From the NCBI GenBank assembly GCA_026724425.1, contig JAIUCV010000001.1, forward strand, positions 7,732,556 to 7,796,555: 64,000 nt of DNA. The letters run 5' to 3'. Source of the stretch: Erythrophleum ivorense. Taxonomy: Eukaryota > Streptophyta > Magnoliopsida > Fabales > Fabaceae. Positions 12,783-25,491 of this stretch are shown in pieces (position 1 is the stretch's first letter; every line of letters begins with the position of its first letter). Under the pieces are notes generated by a model, which was not told where the DNA came from, did not search any database, and was given only the letters and a program-made list of their open reading frames with translations. The translations under genes were made by a program, and so were the position numbers.

Positions 12783-13158
12783 CTTAATAAATACACTTTG
12801 GGTCCATCTAATTTTATAAAAGTTTTATTTTAGTCTCTTTAGTTCAATAATAGGCAATATTGTCCCATTTTTTAAAACAATTCAATTTTATCCATCTAAC
12901 ACATTCTCTATCATAAATTAACACCAAACTTAACAATCCTCTAAATTAAACATTATTTATTAACTCACACTTAAATTTAGTATCCAACTCGATATAATGT
13001 TATATTTGGCATTAACTTTTGGATGAAGATGTGACAAAACGACAAAAATAGATCATTTTATAAAATTGAAGGATAACACTATCTACTTTTGAACATGAGT
13101 GACCAAATTCAAACCTTTATGAAACTAAAAGGACCAAAAGTATATTTAAAACTTAAAA
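12783..13158. mobile_element. Short inverted-repeat element (MITE-like), copy A
   Basis: The left arm (about 12783-12897) and the right arm (about 13024-13158) are imperfect reverse complements. Each outer end reads roughly TATACTTTTGGTCC from outside inwards, followed by AT-rich text containing AATTTTATAAAA. There is no coding capacity. Related copies are at about 16335-16715 and 31650-32000, and a half copy at about 22803-22930. The long arms and small size resemble non-autonomous Mutator-type elements, but the class is not proven. Confidence 0.6.
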
Positions 13159-13461
13159 TTAAACAATGCCATGCAAACACAACATTATGTCAAACACAAT
13201 AGATTCCAAATAACCAGTAGTAGACAACAATCATTTTTATGCTGCCTCTAATTTCAATTTCATTTTTCATATCCAAAAATATAAACATGAGCTAATACAT
13301 GGTCATGATCTAATATATGGTCCACACAAATTGTAAGAAATAAACATAACTCTTAAATTTGACGCACTAGCTTCTTTTATTGAAGCATAGACAAATTTCT
13401 TTTTGATTTTCCAAAAAACGATCAGAATATTCTTCAACAAGAAAACAAGAAAAATTGTCAT

Positions 13462-13694
13462 CGAGAGGAAGAGGAAGAATGTTTTGGAATGTAATCACGT
13501 AGTCAAGTGACTATGTCATTAAAACATTAATTAATACTTGGTCAAGCTCACCCTCAAGGAGAGAATGACAAGCATCCTTGTAAAGCTTAAGCTTCTTTTC
13601 TGAACTGCCTACTTTCTTGTACAACAATTTGCTTATGAAGGACCTGTTTTAATATCAGCCTCCCCATGAAGGATTAACTATGGCAGAGGGAGCT
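13462..13694 (-). pseudogene. Hydrolase exon 9 fragment in unit III
   Basis: It matches exon 9 of the intact hydrolase (32307-32543), including the part coding for LPLLILHG and the triad-histidine region, but with indels. It stops at a junction near 13708, where sequence homologous to 29018 onwards begins, so exon 8 is not next to it. Confidence 0.8.
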
Positions 13695-15262
13695 GTAAAT
13701 CATGTATGATTTACAGTAATGATAAAGGTCAAAGAGTGGTTTAAAAAAGAAATAAAATAATATCAGTATTTTAAAAGTATTTTAATCTTTTTAAATATGC
13801 AAAATTATTTTTTTACAATATGTGAGTACGAAGTTTCCGACATCTAGTAGAAATGAAAACATAAAATTTGATGTCCTGTTTTTGTATTGAAGTTCTTCTC
13901 AAGATTTCTGTGTTTTGACAAAACATACATGATAAGTCTTTGAAAATGAAACTGAAGATTCGTAATTTTTATTTTTGTATAATATGTGATTAGTTTTTAA
14001 GATAAATTACTCTTTTCTTTTTTATAAAAGATAGTCTGATTATATATTTCTTTCATCTGTTATAAATATATATAAATACTAAAATATTCTTAAAGATAAT
14101 ATTAATTTATTTCATTAAAAATATAATTTATTAAATAAAATATATTCCTTAAAATTTTATTTTAATTTTATATTGAAAAATATATAATTTAATTTATTTC
14201 AAGCTTTTTAAAAAAGATTATTTTTTATTTGTTAATATTTGTTAAATTATATAAGTAATAAACATAAGAGTATTTTAATCAAAATAAATATAATTATAAT
14301 TTTTTTAATGGAATATCAATGTATTTTTCATTCTTGAATTAAAAAGTTTAATTTCAAAATAAAAGAAAAAAGTTGTGTCATTTGGATATTTTTCAAGGTT
14401 AGATTATGTAATTTACCCTATTTTTCATTATAGATTGAACAATATGTGGATGATTTTTGTTTTTATAATAAACAATTTTTTTATTAAGAGGCTTACATCA
14501 AGTTGGTTTAAAAAATGTTAATTTATGGGATTGATAGAGTGAATGAGAAAATATTTTATTTAATTTTGAATTTAAATCTTTGAATTAATATTAAGAATTT
14601 TTTTTAATTGCAATAAACAAATGTAGAGATACTCCTCTAAAATCTTTTGAAAAAAAAAAATTGGTCATTGATATGTAAACTGTACAGATAATATTCTTTT
14701 TAGACCAAACATGAAAAAGGTAAAAAACATTATAAACGAATGATTAGAAACAAAAACTAAAAAGGGAATGGTTGGGAAATCGATCGAAATTCAAGGCTAG
14801 AATCTTGCATTCTTCAAAATGTAACATCTCCATAATTAATTTATTGATATTTATTTACTTGTTAAATTTTTAAGTTTTACTTAATTATATAATTATGAAA
14901 AATATTAATAAATTTGTAGCTGGGTAATTAAATATAGATAAAATTTGTTAAAATTGTTATTTTCAAATTATTTTATTAGTTATTGCTGTGTAAATTTATC
15001 TATGTAATTATAGTATTTTATTTATATAAATTAATAATTTCAAAAATTATAAAATAAGATAATTATTACAGAAAATAGCATGTAAGATTTTGTATTTTAT
15101 TTGTAATTTTTTTTAATTATGATAAATTCAATTATCATTTATTTGAATCTATGAGTTGATGTGTATCATGGTAATAAAGAGACTTAACACAAACCAATAA
15201 ATATCTATATTGGACCCATTATTCATTTAATGGTCAAGAAACTTCAATTAACTATTGAAATG

Positions 15263-15283
15263 CATATATATATATATATATAT
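15263..15283. repeat. (AT)n microsatellite
   Basis: A run of alternating A and T of about 20 bases. The homologous run at about 30574-30597 is slightly longer, which is useful for telling the two duplicated blocks apart. Confidence 0.9.
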
Positions 15284-16334
15284 AGAACCTGTTAAAATAT
15301 CTTTCTGTTCATCCTACTTTGCCCGCCAAAACACTGTCGCTCAGCCACTTTTGTACTGTGTTGGGATTTTTGTTTTCCTCTCTTATGCTTTTTTTTTAAT
15401 ATAAATTTTTATCTTTTTTTTTAAGTATCTACAATTACACAAAACTCGCATCTTATTTCAAATAAAACTCATTCATTTACAACTTTTGGAAATTAAAGCA
15501 ATGGAGCCCAAGCCCACAGAACATTATAATCATAAGCAATACAGCTGGCACACAATGAAATTTAAAGTCAACATTGCCTAGAATTATGTTTGAAGTAAAT
15601 TTTATGATAATACTAAATTTTGGACCTGCTCCTATGCGGAAATTAATTTCCTTTTGTAGGAAAATGAGAAAGGTGGGTGATTTGCTATTATCTGGTATAA
15701 CTAGTATAAATAGTGCTGTTTACTGGTTAATACCCTGATTGTCATTTGCTAGTTTGACTGTCGTTAATAGCCTTTGAAATTACGTAGAAACATTTTCTTA
15801 TACTCACAGAGTTATTTTTGACTTTAAAAACATTTAAATGATGATGAATAGGGAGTTTTGGTAATCTGAAATTGGTTGAGCCTTCTATATCTGTTTTTTT
15901 TTCTTTTTTTCATTTAAGTTCCTCTAACTTAGTGATACAAACTTTTTGCTTCCTATCATTCTTTTTTTCCGAGTCTATCGAATCAATCTAATGTTCTTGT
16001 TTGTGGTATGTATACTTATCATTTAAGACTATTATTTTTTCTTTTTTAATTTTGTATTTCAAGATTATTTATCTGAATCATCGCAAGGCACATCATACGT
16101 ATTTGAATCACCTAATGCACTCTGATTGCGATAAGTTCCAATGCTTCTGAAGGATTCTATTGGGAAACTTGTAAATACATTCATATCAATTGGGATTTAA
16201 AACAACAGAGAGGCATTACCATCATTTCCAACTTATCACCATTCTTTTGCAAGCAATACAAAGCAAACAAACAGGTACAAATTCTTGGAGATTGGAAGCT
16301 ACTAGGTCAGAAGTTAAGGGTTTGTAAAAATAAT

Positions 16335-16715
16335 GCTTAAAAACATTTTGATCCCCCTAGTTTCATAGAATTCAATTTAATTTTCTTAATTCAAAAGCAG
16401 GTAATATTGCACTCCTATTTTACAAAACAATACCATTTTGCCCTTCTATCACATCATCTATCCAAAATTTAACACCTAACAAAACAATTTGCTAACATAA
16501 ACATTACTTATTTACTTGTCATCACTAGCTCAAACTCAAATTTGTTGTTTAAATGAGTAGATGGTCAAATTTGGCATCAAATTTTACATGGACATAGAAC
16601 AGAATAGTGAAATCGGATTATTTCAGAATATAGAAGGGGAACGTTGTCAACCTTAAACTAGAGTAATCAAATTAAATTTTTTATGAAACTAAAAAGATCA
16701 AAAGTATATTTACTC
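16335..16715. mobile_element. Short inverted-repeat element (MITE-like), copy B
   Basis: Same family as 12783-13158. The outer ends are complementary (left AACATTTTGATC, right GATCAAAAGTATATTT) and AAAATAA-type sequence lies just outside both ends, a possible target duplication. It sits inside the duplicated 3.4-kb block, so it was present before that duplication. Confidence 0.6.
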
Positions 16716-17029
16716 CGAAAATAAAACTATGCAATGCAATGAAATCAGCATCATGTCAAACATAAGTGATTCTAAGTGACCAAAACAGGCAGTCAAGAAC
16801 CATTAATTCTCTTGCCTACAATTCCATTATTCACATGTAGAGATATAAACATGAGCTAATATGTGGACATGCTCTAATAAATAACGTAGACAAATTGTCA
16901 TAAACAAATGCAACTTCCAAATTTGACGCTCTAGCTCCTTTTATTGAAGAAGTAATAACAACTTTCATCTTGATTTTCCATGAAAACAATCTAAATATCC
17001 TTCACCAACAAGATATAGAGAACACGTCT

Positions 17030-17166
17030 TCATTGAGGGGAAGAAGAATTATGTTTTGAGCAGTAATTATCAAGCCAAGTGATAATATCATTGAAAACTT
17101 CAATTATTACTTCATCAGGTTCACCCTCAAGAAGCGAATGGTAAGCATCCCTGTAAAGCTTAAAAT
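17030..17166 (-). pseudogene. Truncated hydrolase exon 9
   Basis: It matches the 3' two-fifths or so of exon 9 and 3' flank of the intact gene, and ends abruptly at about 17166 within the codons for the KVYKDAYHSLLEGE region. Beyond the break the sequence switches to AAAATATCTAAAGCCGTGAC, a block found also at 7690 and 17606. This is the right end of the 3.4-kb duplicated block. Confidence 0.8.
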
Positions 17167-17687
17167 ATCTAAAGCCGTGACTGTAAAGCTAGGAAAATGT
17201 CATGGAAGAGGAAGGAGAGCTAATGAGAATTAGTGGGGAAAATGTGAGAGAAAAATATAGAGAGCCATTCACTTTTTAGTCAAATAAATTCTAGATTGTG
17301 AGCTCACATGACGTGAAATTTAAATAGATTAACTTAATATTATTAGATAATATACAAACAACATCCTATAATAACTAAACACAAATTAGAAATTATTTTT
17401 ATTTTACATTATGTTTTTTAAATAAAAAATTATTAAAATTTAAAAAAATAAAATTTAAATTATCTAAATTAAATCTAAATAGAAGATAGTCCAAATAAAA
17501 TATATTCAGCCTGCGCATCCCTTCATATTCCCATAAGATCAAGATGTGATTATGTAGTTTGACTTGGGTGTTAAGTCTTTAAACAATTTTTTCATATATT
17601 GCTTAAAATATCTAAAGCTGTGACTGTAAAGCTAGGAAAATGTCATGGAAGAGGAAGGAGAGCTAATGAGAATTAGTGGGGAAAATG
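17162..17687. repeat. Direct repeat of ~80 bp flanking a 360-bp insert
   Basis: Blocks 17162-17244 and 17606-17687 are almost identical and in the same orientation, and a related block is at about 7690-7770. The DNA between them (17245-17605) includes a match to 7790-7920 and unrelated AT-rich text. The layout suggests a local duplication during formation of unit III. No gene. Confidence 0.7.
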
Positions 17688-17831
17688 GAAGACAAAAATG
17701 AAGTTGAAAGCTCAGGCAGAAGGACAAATGCCAGAATGCCCAAGTACTTTCAACGTGATGCATGGATTGATGACTTGATATGTTTGAATCTCCATACCAG
17801 AAATAAAATTCTGCATTGGAATAAAATACAA

Positions 17832-17968
17832 ACCTGTTCTCTTTTCTTTAATTCTCCAAATGCTGCCTCAGCTAAATCTTTTTGCAAAACCACCTTCTGC
17901 TTCGGAAGAACATTGGCTGCACCAACCAGGATCAGAGTAAGCAACCATGGTGGTGCCATGTCATCTCC
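17832..17968 (-). pseudogene. Hydrolase exon 7 fragment in unit III
   Basis: It matches exon 7 of the intact gene and is still open, encoding GDDMAPPWLLTLILVGAANV and a KQKVVLQKDLAEAAF segment. The frame continues into intron-like sequence. It is an isolated exon 3' of PPR copy 3; exon 8 is missing. Confidence 0.85.
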
Positions 17969-19145
17969 AGACAAGAAACAATAATGTGCATGCTACATAT
18001 GTCCGCAAGGAGTCATCCCAGAAACAACAGATTTCATGAGTCTACACTACTATTACCGTGTGCTTGTCGTTAGAAGCCACAAAAAGAAGATTAGGATTGT
18101 TAAGTTTCCTTAGATGTGTACATTTCAGATTTATTTATATCCCAAAAACACACAGCTCTAGCATGGTTTATAATCATCATTTTTATCTTCCTCTAAATTA
18201 CAACCTTCAGCTGCAAACTGCATGTGGACTTGCATGTAAAACATTCTTTTGCTTGTAACTTTACGAAACAATGCATGAGAACACTACAAAACAATGATCT
18301 TCCTACCACAAACAATTTTCAGCAAGTCATAGCACATTTAAAACAAGCCCATTGTTTTCATTTCAAGGAAACAATATTACATGTATTTTAAAATTTGTAA
18401 GAATTCATTGTAAAAATGATTATCAAACTGCTTGTCAAGAATTCACATTATCTCCGCTACACCTGCATACCAATATCAATTACACAGACATACACGACAC
18501 TATCATAGGTCAACAACTGATGTTGGACATACCATGACATCAGCATATAACATCTATAAAAGTCTACAACAATCAGATGCTGTAATTCCTCACCACAATA
18601 CCAAGTGCTGCTGTTTATTATTCCCCTTTCTACACTGCATTATTCCTTGTCCAACCATTTTGTTTTATTACAGGAAGTTCTCACCTTTCTACTCAAGAAA
18701 CCTTCTACCCCCGCAATTTCCCACTTCTATGGTTTATTTATAACTGAATGTAAGACTATGAACATCCGAGGTTAAATTTCACACTTACAAACTCCAAACA
18801 AGCATTGGTACAATTATATGGTGCAGTTTTAGAAGGAAGTGATCATTTGCTATGACTAAACAATCTTCTTTAAGATCACAAAGCAAGCATTAAACAATTT
18901 CAATTTTGGCAGATAAAAGCCGTAGATGGCATGCACTTTTAAAGTTGTTCTATAATCAAACATGCATGTAAAAGCAATCACTACAATGACACTTATACAT
19001 TAAAATATATGCCTGTAAAAACAGCCAACCTATGGTGTAGTCAACTTCTCTGATACAATATATACAGGCATTTGTCAACCATTAATGATAGTTAAACATA
19101 AATGCATGTGTAACTTGAATTTGAGCTATAGTGTCCCACCTTGTT
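17969..19145. other. 3' spacer of PPR copy 3
   Basis: Homologous to the other PPR 3' spacers (8225-9540, 25492-26991). It contains a plus-strand frame of about 100 codons (18432-18743) that resembles 26269-26580 but begins with TTG, and is broken in unit II. I take it as non-coding. Confidence 0.55.
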
Positions 19146-20782
19146 TTATTTCTTCAACAAGTCTCTATCAATCATTCTGTGAAGAAACTTATCTGCCTTA
19201 TCATTCTCATTTTTTTCAAGATACCCAATAATTATCTCAAAAGTTACCAAATCAGGGATGCAGCCATTCTCTTTCATTTTATCAAGCAGGGCAATTGCTT
19301 CAACAAATAAACCCCCTTTACAAAGTCCATGGATCATAGCAGTATATGCTTTGACATCTAGAGGATGGCCTTTGGCCAAAAGATGTTGAAAAATCACAAG
19401 TGCATCATTTAGTCTACCACCTTTGCACAAACCATCAATAAGTATAGTGTACGTGTACACATTAGGCTGAATTCCTTGATCGACCATTTGCTGAAACAAT
19501 GTAATAGCCTTGTCAAGATGTTGGCTTTTGCAAAATGCATCTAACAAGATACTGTAAGTGATTATATTAGGGGGATGACCGCGGTCATACATCTCATGAA
19601 CAAGATCTTGCACACATGAGATTCTCCCTGATTTGCACAAGCCATCAATAAGAGAACTGTAAGTTACAGTATCAGGAACCAAATTTTTACAATGCATTTC
19701 CTTAAAGAGATCTATGGCTTCATCCATCATTTTTTTCTTAGAGCATGCATTGATCAAAATGCTATAACTAACAATGTCAGGTGTCAAACTACTTTTGATC
19801 ATCTTATTAAATACTTCCTTAGCCTCAATAATATTATTGGTCAAACAATACCCATCCATTAAGGCATTGTAGGTAATAACATCAGGCTTTTGACCACATT
19901 TCATCATCTTAGCAAACACTGCTTGAGCTTTTGTGATCCTTCCTTTTTTACAAAATCCATCAACCAGTATACTAAAGGTATAAACATTTGGGTTGATGTC
20001 TTTCCATACCATTTCATCGAACAATTGATTTGCTTCATGCCATTGACCCACGCTGCAGAAACCATGGATTAGACTATTGTAGGTGACAACATTTGGAGAT
20101 ATCCCCTGATCAATCATTTCAAGACACAAATCACGTGCCTCAGTCACAAGTCCATCTTTGCAGAGTCCATCGATGACTGTATTGTACATAACTACATTGG
20201 GCTGAACTACATGTCTCTCTATCTTTTGGAGCAATATAATAGCAGATCTTGTTTTCCCAGTTTTACATAGACCATTGATTATGCCGTAAGTAACTGCGTC
20301 AAACTGAAATCTTTTTGCCATTAAGTCATCGTAGAAGTCTAGTGCTTCCCCAACCTTATGATTAAAACAGAGTCCTTTTAATAGTGTAGTCAAAGTCACC
20401 TTATCTGGTTGATAACCCATCTTGAGAATCTTCCCCAACTTAGAGAAAGCAAAATCCAATTGATCAAGATGTTCAGGGTAAATAAATCTGGCGCGAATCC
20501 CTTGAACTCCGCTTGTGCGAAAAGTGAGATAGCAGCGGGATAATATTTCATCTTGGCAATAGATCCTAAGATCTTATTAATTTGGAGTATGGAGGGTGGA
20601 GGACGCATATGGAGGGTGCGATTGAATGAAGAGACAGCATCAAGAATATTGCTTGGAGTAGGGGATAGGGAATGAAGATAGGAGTAGAGATTGAGGGAAG
20701 AAGGGAAAGAGAGAAGGAAGACAGAAGTATAGAAGGGAGGAAATTTGGGGAAGGAGTACCTTGCAGCAGTAGACAATAGCAT
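19146..20782 (-). pseudogene. Rf-like P-class PPR, copy 3 (22-bp deletion)
   Basis: The start at 20782 (MLLSTAARYSFPKF) gives a Ser/Phe/Leu-rich mitochondrial-type leader, and the frame runs through the first repeat. Near 20457 a 22-base segment present in copies 2 and 4 (coding for the CYCHVGQM region of repeat 2) is missing, which shifts the frame. The rest stays open from 20459 to 19146 (437 codons) and ends DRDLLKK. Two further three-base losses are in frame: a Thr and Leu pair reduced in YGTLING at about 20280, and one Leu lost in GYLLEKN at about 19221. A full protein cannot be made without bypassing the frameshift. An internal start could give an N-terminally short protein of about 12 repeats without a leader. 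Confidence 0.9.
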
Positions 20783-22802
20783 CTTGGGTTCAGATTCGAA
20801 GAGGGGTGCTCCGAAACACGAATGCTTCTTCAGTTCACCAAACAGGAAACGCAATAAGCTTACCCTATGAATCAAATCGAAGAGAATGTCAGAACACAGA
20901 AAATATGAGCTTCAGTTTCAGACGCTGTGGAGACGGATTTGTGCTTCGGGATGCGACTGAAAACGCGGGATTGTTCCATACATTATTAACCCCGCCGCAT
21001 AATCTACAAGGGAACGCTTGGTACATGGGTTAAAAAAAATATATTTCTAAAAGTAACATAATTGACGACCTAATTTTTAAGAATTCAAAATTATTTAAAT
21101 TTGTTCAAAGTATTTTTAAAAAGATTATATGATTGTATTGATAATTTTTTCGATGGTTGTAGAAATTTTTTTAAAATAATTTTAATAATTTTTATTATAA
21201 TGCTTCAAATTGAATGTTTTTACTATTTAATTAATAATAATAATAATATAATTTACAAGAGTGACATAAGTGTGAGAGGCTTAAAAAATAAAATAATAAG
21301 ATTAATCTTTTCAATGGCACAATTATTTTTAGAATATGGGAATACAAAATTTTGACATATAATCAATATGTAAAGTTAAAAATTTATCATTTTAAACATT
21401 ACGTTCTGGAAATAAGAAATCTACATCAATAATGCTTTAAATTTATTATAGCTACATCAACTTTTTAAAAATTAATGATTGAGGAGAATTTGATATTACC
21501 GAATTTAATATTTACCCATTGATATGAGTAGCATTTTTAGTCTTCTAAGATTCCACCAAATTTTGCAATCCGAACAACAATGTAAGTTGGCTTTACACTT
21601 GTTTTGTATGCTGGAACACAACAATGACGACATTGTCAACTATATCGCACGATTGCAGTGCAATTAGATCGTAGTAGAATGCTTAATCTGTTATTAGTGT
21701 GACTTGAGCCATTTGAAAAATTTATGCAAAAGATTAGCCTGTTGGGTAAAATCATCTCAAGACTTAAGCAGTATTTTATATTGCTATTTTTACTCATTCA
21801 AAAGTTAGTGTTTATAATGGTTTAGTGTTGGTGACTTTCTTTTTTGTATATCTTTGACTCCTTTAGATAACAGGTAACCTTTTCCCAATTTATTTATCTG
21901 TAGGTTGTCTCTTTTTCACTCACAATAAAAAAATCAATTGATACCCAAAACAAAAAATAAAACTTAGAAACACAATAGGGATATTTTTGAATAATTGATA
22001 TATAATTAATCTATAAAATAGAAAATTAACCCATAGAAATCACGAAAAAAAAAACAAAGAAGCAATAAAGATAAGCTTCCTTTTCAAGCTAGGAAGAGGA
22101 TTTCATCGAGAAAAATTCTAACCAAATTATTCACAAACCTCGCAAAATGTAAAGAAGGCGCCCAAAGAAAAAAGTACTAGCTTTTATTCAATTACTCTTG
22201 TTCTCTTACATATGTATCTCGGCTTGCTTGCTGGTATTTTCTTGTGGTATAATTGTACTATAATTTTTTTGGTAGAGTTTTTAAAGGGAGATAAAGATTG
22301 TTAAAAAAAATTGTACTTAAAACATTTATAGTTAATTATTGTTGTGCAAATTTTATTTTAAAATGTGAAAATTTGAAAAAGAAATACAAACTAATAACAA
22401 GAAACAATAGTGCTAAGTGGTTTTTTTTTTTTAAATGTATTCTCAAGGAAGACAGCTATTTATAACATCTAAATTTTATTTTATAACGCCAAGCCTGCAA
22501 GTTCATCAAGGCGATTGTAACCACCCAAAAGCCTAATATACTCTTTTTGCAATAAGTCTCAATGTTCAAGAAAGATTCTACTAGTAGCCTTATAAATAAA
22601 TTCAGATCAGCTGGGATTTAAAATATTGCAGAGAGGCTTTAGCATTATTCATTAATTGGGATTTAAAACTTCAGAGAGAGGCTTTAGCATCATTCCCTGC
22701 TTATCAACATTCTTTTGCAAGTAGTACAAAGCAAAGAAACAGGCAAAAATTGCCTCAAATAGGTAGTTGCTAGGTTTAAAATTAAGGTTTCGTAAAAATA
22801 AG
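20783..22802. other. 5' spacer of PPR copy 3
   Basis: Probable promoter and 5' UTR followed by AT-rich spacer, closely matching 11206-12780. The block 21740-22190 also matches 3690-4130 of unit I. No coding sequence seen. Confidence 0.5.
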
Positions 22803-22930
22803 ACTTAATAAATACACTTTGGGTCCATCTTATTTTATAAAAGTTTTATTTTAGTCTCTTTAGTTCAATAATAGGCAATATTGCCCTATTTTTTAAAACA
22901 ATTCAATTTTATCCATCTAACACATTATCT
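22803..22930. mobile_element. Half copy of the MITE-like element
   Basis: Nearly identical to the left arm of the element at 12783, but the sequence breaks off after ACACATTATCTAAAG and continues with hydrolase intron-like DNA (compare 5370 onwards). The deletion that removed the right arm also removed the exon 9 fragment expected here. Confidence 0.65.
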
Positions 22931-24290
22931 AAAGTAGTAAATCATACCCGTTGACTCTGAAAATACAAATTTTATTACACTATCCTTATAAGGCTAAAGT
23001 AGAAAAATAGAGAAAACTTTAAACGAAAATTGTATAAATATAAGCTTAACCCTAAAATCCTAATATTTCTAAACTAACAAGCTCGTTAAATTAATAAAAC
23101 TCTAAGAACCAAGATCTACCATTACCATTATAGAACCACAAAACAAAACCCATAAGCAAATTAACCATTTTTTGAGGGCATCAATGGGCATATTAGTACT
23201 TGCAGTAGCGGGACAATGACAAATTGTACAGAACTAAAGTTAGCTAATGTTCACCAAGATGAAGCTTTCAACTAGACTGCTGTAAGGTAAGAAACACGGA
23301 ATTATATTAACTGTCATCATCTCTTATTATTTTGGCCAATTTAACCACTAGATGATTGACAGAGGAAAATTTCCCGAGTGTCCTATTTATGCATTATTGA
23401 CTGCAGTGTCTCCCGGTGAAGCAAAACACTAGTATTGATAGGAGAACTGTTTATACATGCAGAACTTTTTTTGCACCGCTAAGCATTTGGAATTTAGAAG
23501 ATAATCTCTAAATACATGCAAATAAAGTGGGAATGTGTACTTTTCCCTCCATATTTCTAGATAAAAGATCCTACTCTTATCCTAAACAATATGAATAAGA
23601 AAACAAGGAACTCAATATATGGAAAGGAAATTGATGTAATCAATCCTGAATAAATCTTAAAGGAAACCATAAATTCTTTTCATAATACAGTCAGTAAGAA
23701 CCCTCCAAGATCAAACATTACTTCTGCTATCTCCTTATAAAAGACAGCTGAACATTTTTCTATTGGTAAGGCCAAGCATTGAAGTATTTCCTAAGTTGCA
23801 TAAAGGTGCAGTTTCTTTAGATATCTTAACAACAAAACACAGACAAGTCAGAATATCATCATACTTCTTCCAATTGCGGTTCTATTTCCTTGAGTAGCTC
23901 TAAGCATTTCTGAAGCAGTATGGAAGCACAAGGTCATCCTTGTAAGCAACAACATGACAGGACGCCTGCAAATAAACAGCAGAAAAGTGTCAAATACCTA
24001 TACAGATTACCAAAAAGAATAGGAAGAAAAAAATGAAGTTGAAAGCTCAGGAAGAAGAAAAGATGCCACAATGCCCAAGTACCTTCAATGTAATGCATGG
24101 ATTGATGCTTTGAAATGTTTTAATTGCCATACTAGAAATAAAACTTGGTTTCGGTTACAAAATTCAAACATGTTCGCTCTTCTTTAATTCTTTGAATGCC
24201 GCCTCAACTAAATCCTTTTGGGGAACTAACTTCTGCTTTGGAAGAACACTGACTACATCAATGAGGATCCAAGTGAGCCTGTCATCTGGA
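22931..24290 (-). pseudogene. Hydrolase (MAGL-type) fragment: exons 8 and 7, unit IV
   Basis: Intron-like sequence (matching 5370-6260), then exon 8 at about 23865-23965 and exon 7 at about 24169-24290, in the same order as the parent gene. Exon 9 is absent because of the deletion ending at 22930. Exon 7 has point changes and a diverged 5' end. Non-functional remnant. Confidence 0.8.
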
Positions 24291-25355
24291 GATAGTATGT
24301 TTTGGTAAAAAATATAAACCTGGTTCCTTAGATGTGTATATTTCAGGCTTCTTTATATTGCTAGAACACACTGCTCTTGCACGGTCAAATATTACATTTT
24401 CCATCCACTTCTAAGTTTCAACTTTCAAACTGCTCGACAAAAGAAAATTGAGAGAAGCCTCATTCAGAAAACCCTGCTATCTATGTTCTTGTCTCTTACA
24501 AAAATTTTGATTTTGGTCGTGTAGTTTCCATAATGGTTTTACAGAATATTTTGCTTCACCACTGAAAGGCATGCTATCCCCTCCCCTTTCTCACATAAAA
24601 ATAGGAACAAAAGAAAAGGCAAAAGGCAAAAGCCTACGGACTTGCACACAGAACATTCTTTTCCGCCAAACAATAGGAAACAATTACAATTTACATCCTC
24701 TAATTCTAAAATCTATTGTGCTTTATAAATTATTTTTTAAAATTTAAAGATAATGCAATTAATTTTTTTCATCGATATGTCACGACTGCTTGAGTATTGA
24801 CATGGTTCTTTGTTGGTTGGCATAAATGTCATTTTTTTGTCATGACATTTATGTTAGCAAAGAAAGTGACACATTATTAACCACTATAACAAATTTCAAA
24901 CATGTCAGGAGAAAAAAAAAAAAGATCTAGAGTTAAATTTATCAAAAAAAGCCAGATTAAAAACATAACGATTAGAAAACTTCATTATGTTAATTAAAAA
25001 ATTTTAAAAAGAACAATTAAATTAATTTAGAAAAATCAGAATGTAATTTTGAGAAATTTAATCACTTTTTAGTCAAATAAATTCTAGATTGTGAGCCCAG
25101 ATGATGTGAGACCTAAATGGATTAATTTAACATTATTAGATAATATACAAATGACATATTATAATAATTAAATACAATTTTCTCAAAAAGCCAAGTTCCA
25201 TATAACGGAAGACAAAAATGAATATCTACGCTCAGGCAGAAGGATAAAGGCCAGAATGCCCAAGTACCTTCAACGTAATGCATGGATTGATGCCTTGATA
25301 TGTTTGAATCTCCATACCAGAACTAAAATTCTGTTTTGGTTTTAAAAAACAAAAC
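24291..25355. other. Spacer between two exon 7 fragments, unit IV
   Basis: Non-coding, AT-rich and homologous to 6691-8088. Nothing gene-like seen. Confidence 0.5.
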
Positions 25356-25491
25356 CTGCTCTCTCTTCTTTAATTCTGCAAATGCTGCCTCAGCTAAATC
25401 TTTTTGTGAAGCTACCATCTGCTTCGGAAGAACATTGGCTGCACCAATTAGGATTAGAGTGAGCAACCACGGTGGAGTCATGTCATATCCA
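25356..25491 (-). pseudogene. Second hydrolase exon 7 fragment, unit IV
   Basis: An isolated exon 7 copy next to the PPR copy 4 3' spacer, equivalent to 8089-8224 of unit II. It has small changes relative to the parent exon at 33367-33504. Confidence 0.8.

Larger units (their letters stand above)
13715..17165. repeat. 3.4-kb duplicated block, copy 1 (partner 29018-32440)
   Basis: A long stretch nearly identical to 29018-32440, in the same orientation. Shared marks include the AT microsatellite (about 15263-15283 and 30574-30597), the CGATCGAAATTCAAGG segment, the MITE-like element (16335-16715) and the 3' part of hydrolase exon 9. Differences are scattered single bases and small indels. The left end abuts the exon 9 fragment at 13694 and the right end breaks inside exon 9. 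No protein-coding gene inside. Around 14820 a stretch starting TGTAACATC resembles LTR ends of Ty3-type elements, but I could not define an element. Confidence 0.85.

Noticed and set aside
18432..18743. A 103-codon plus-strand frame resembling 26269-26580
   Set aside because: Both frames begin with TTG, not ATG, lie in the PPR 3' spacer, and the equivalent in unit II is broken by indels. The similarity is explained by the unit duplication.
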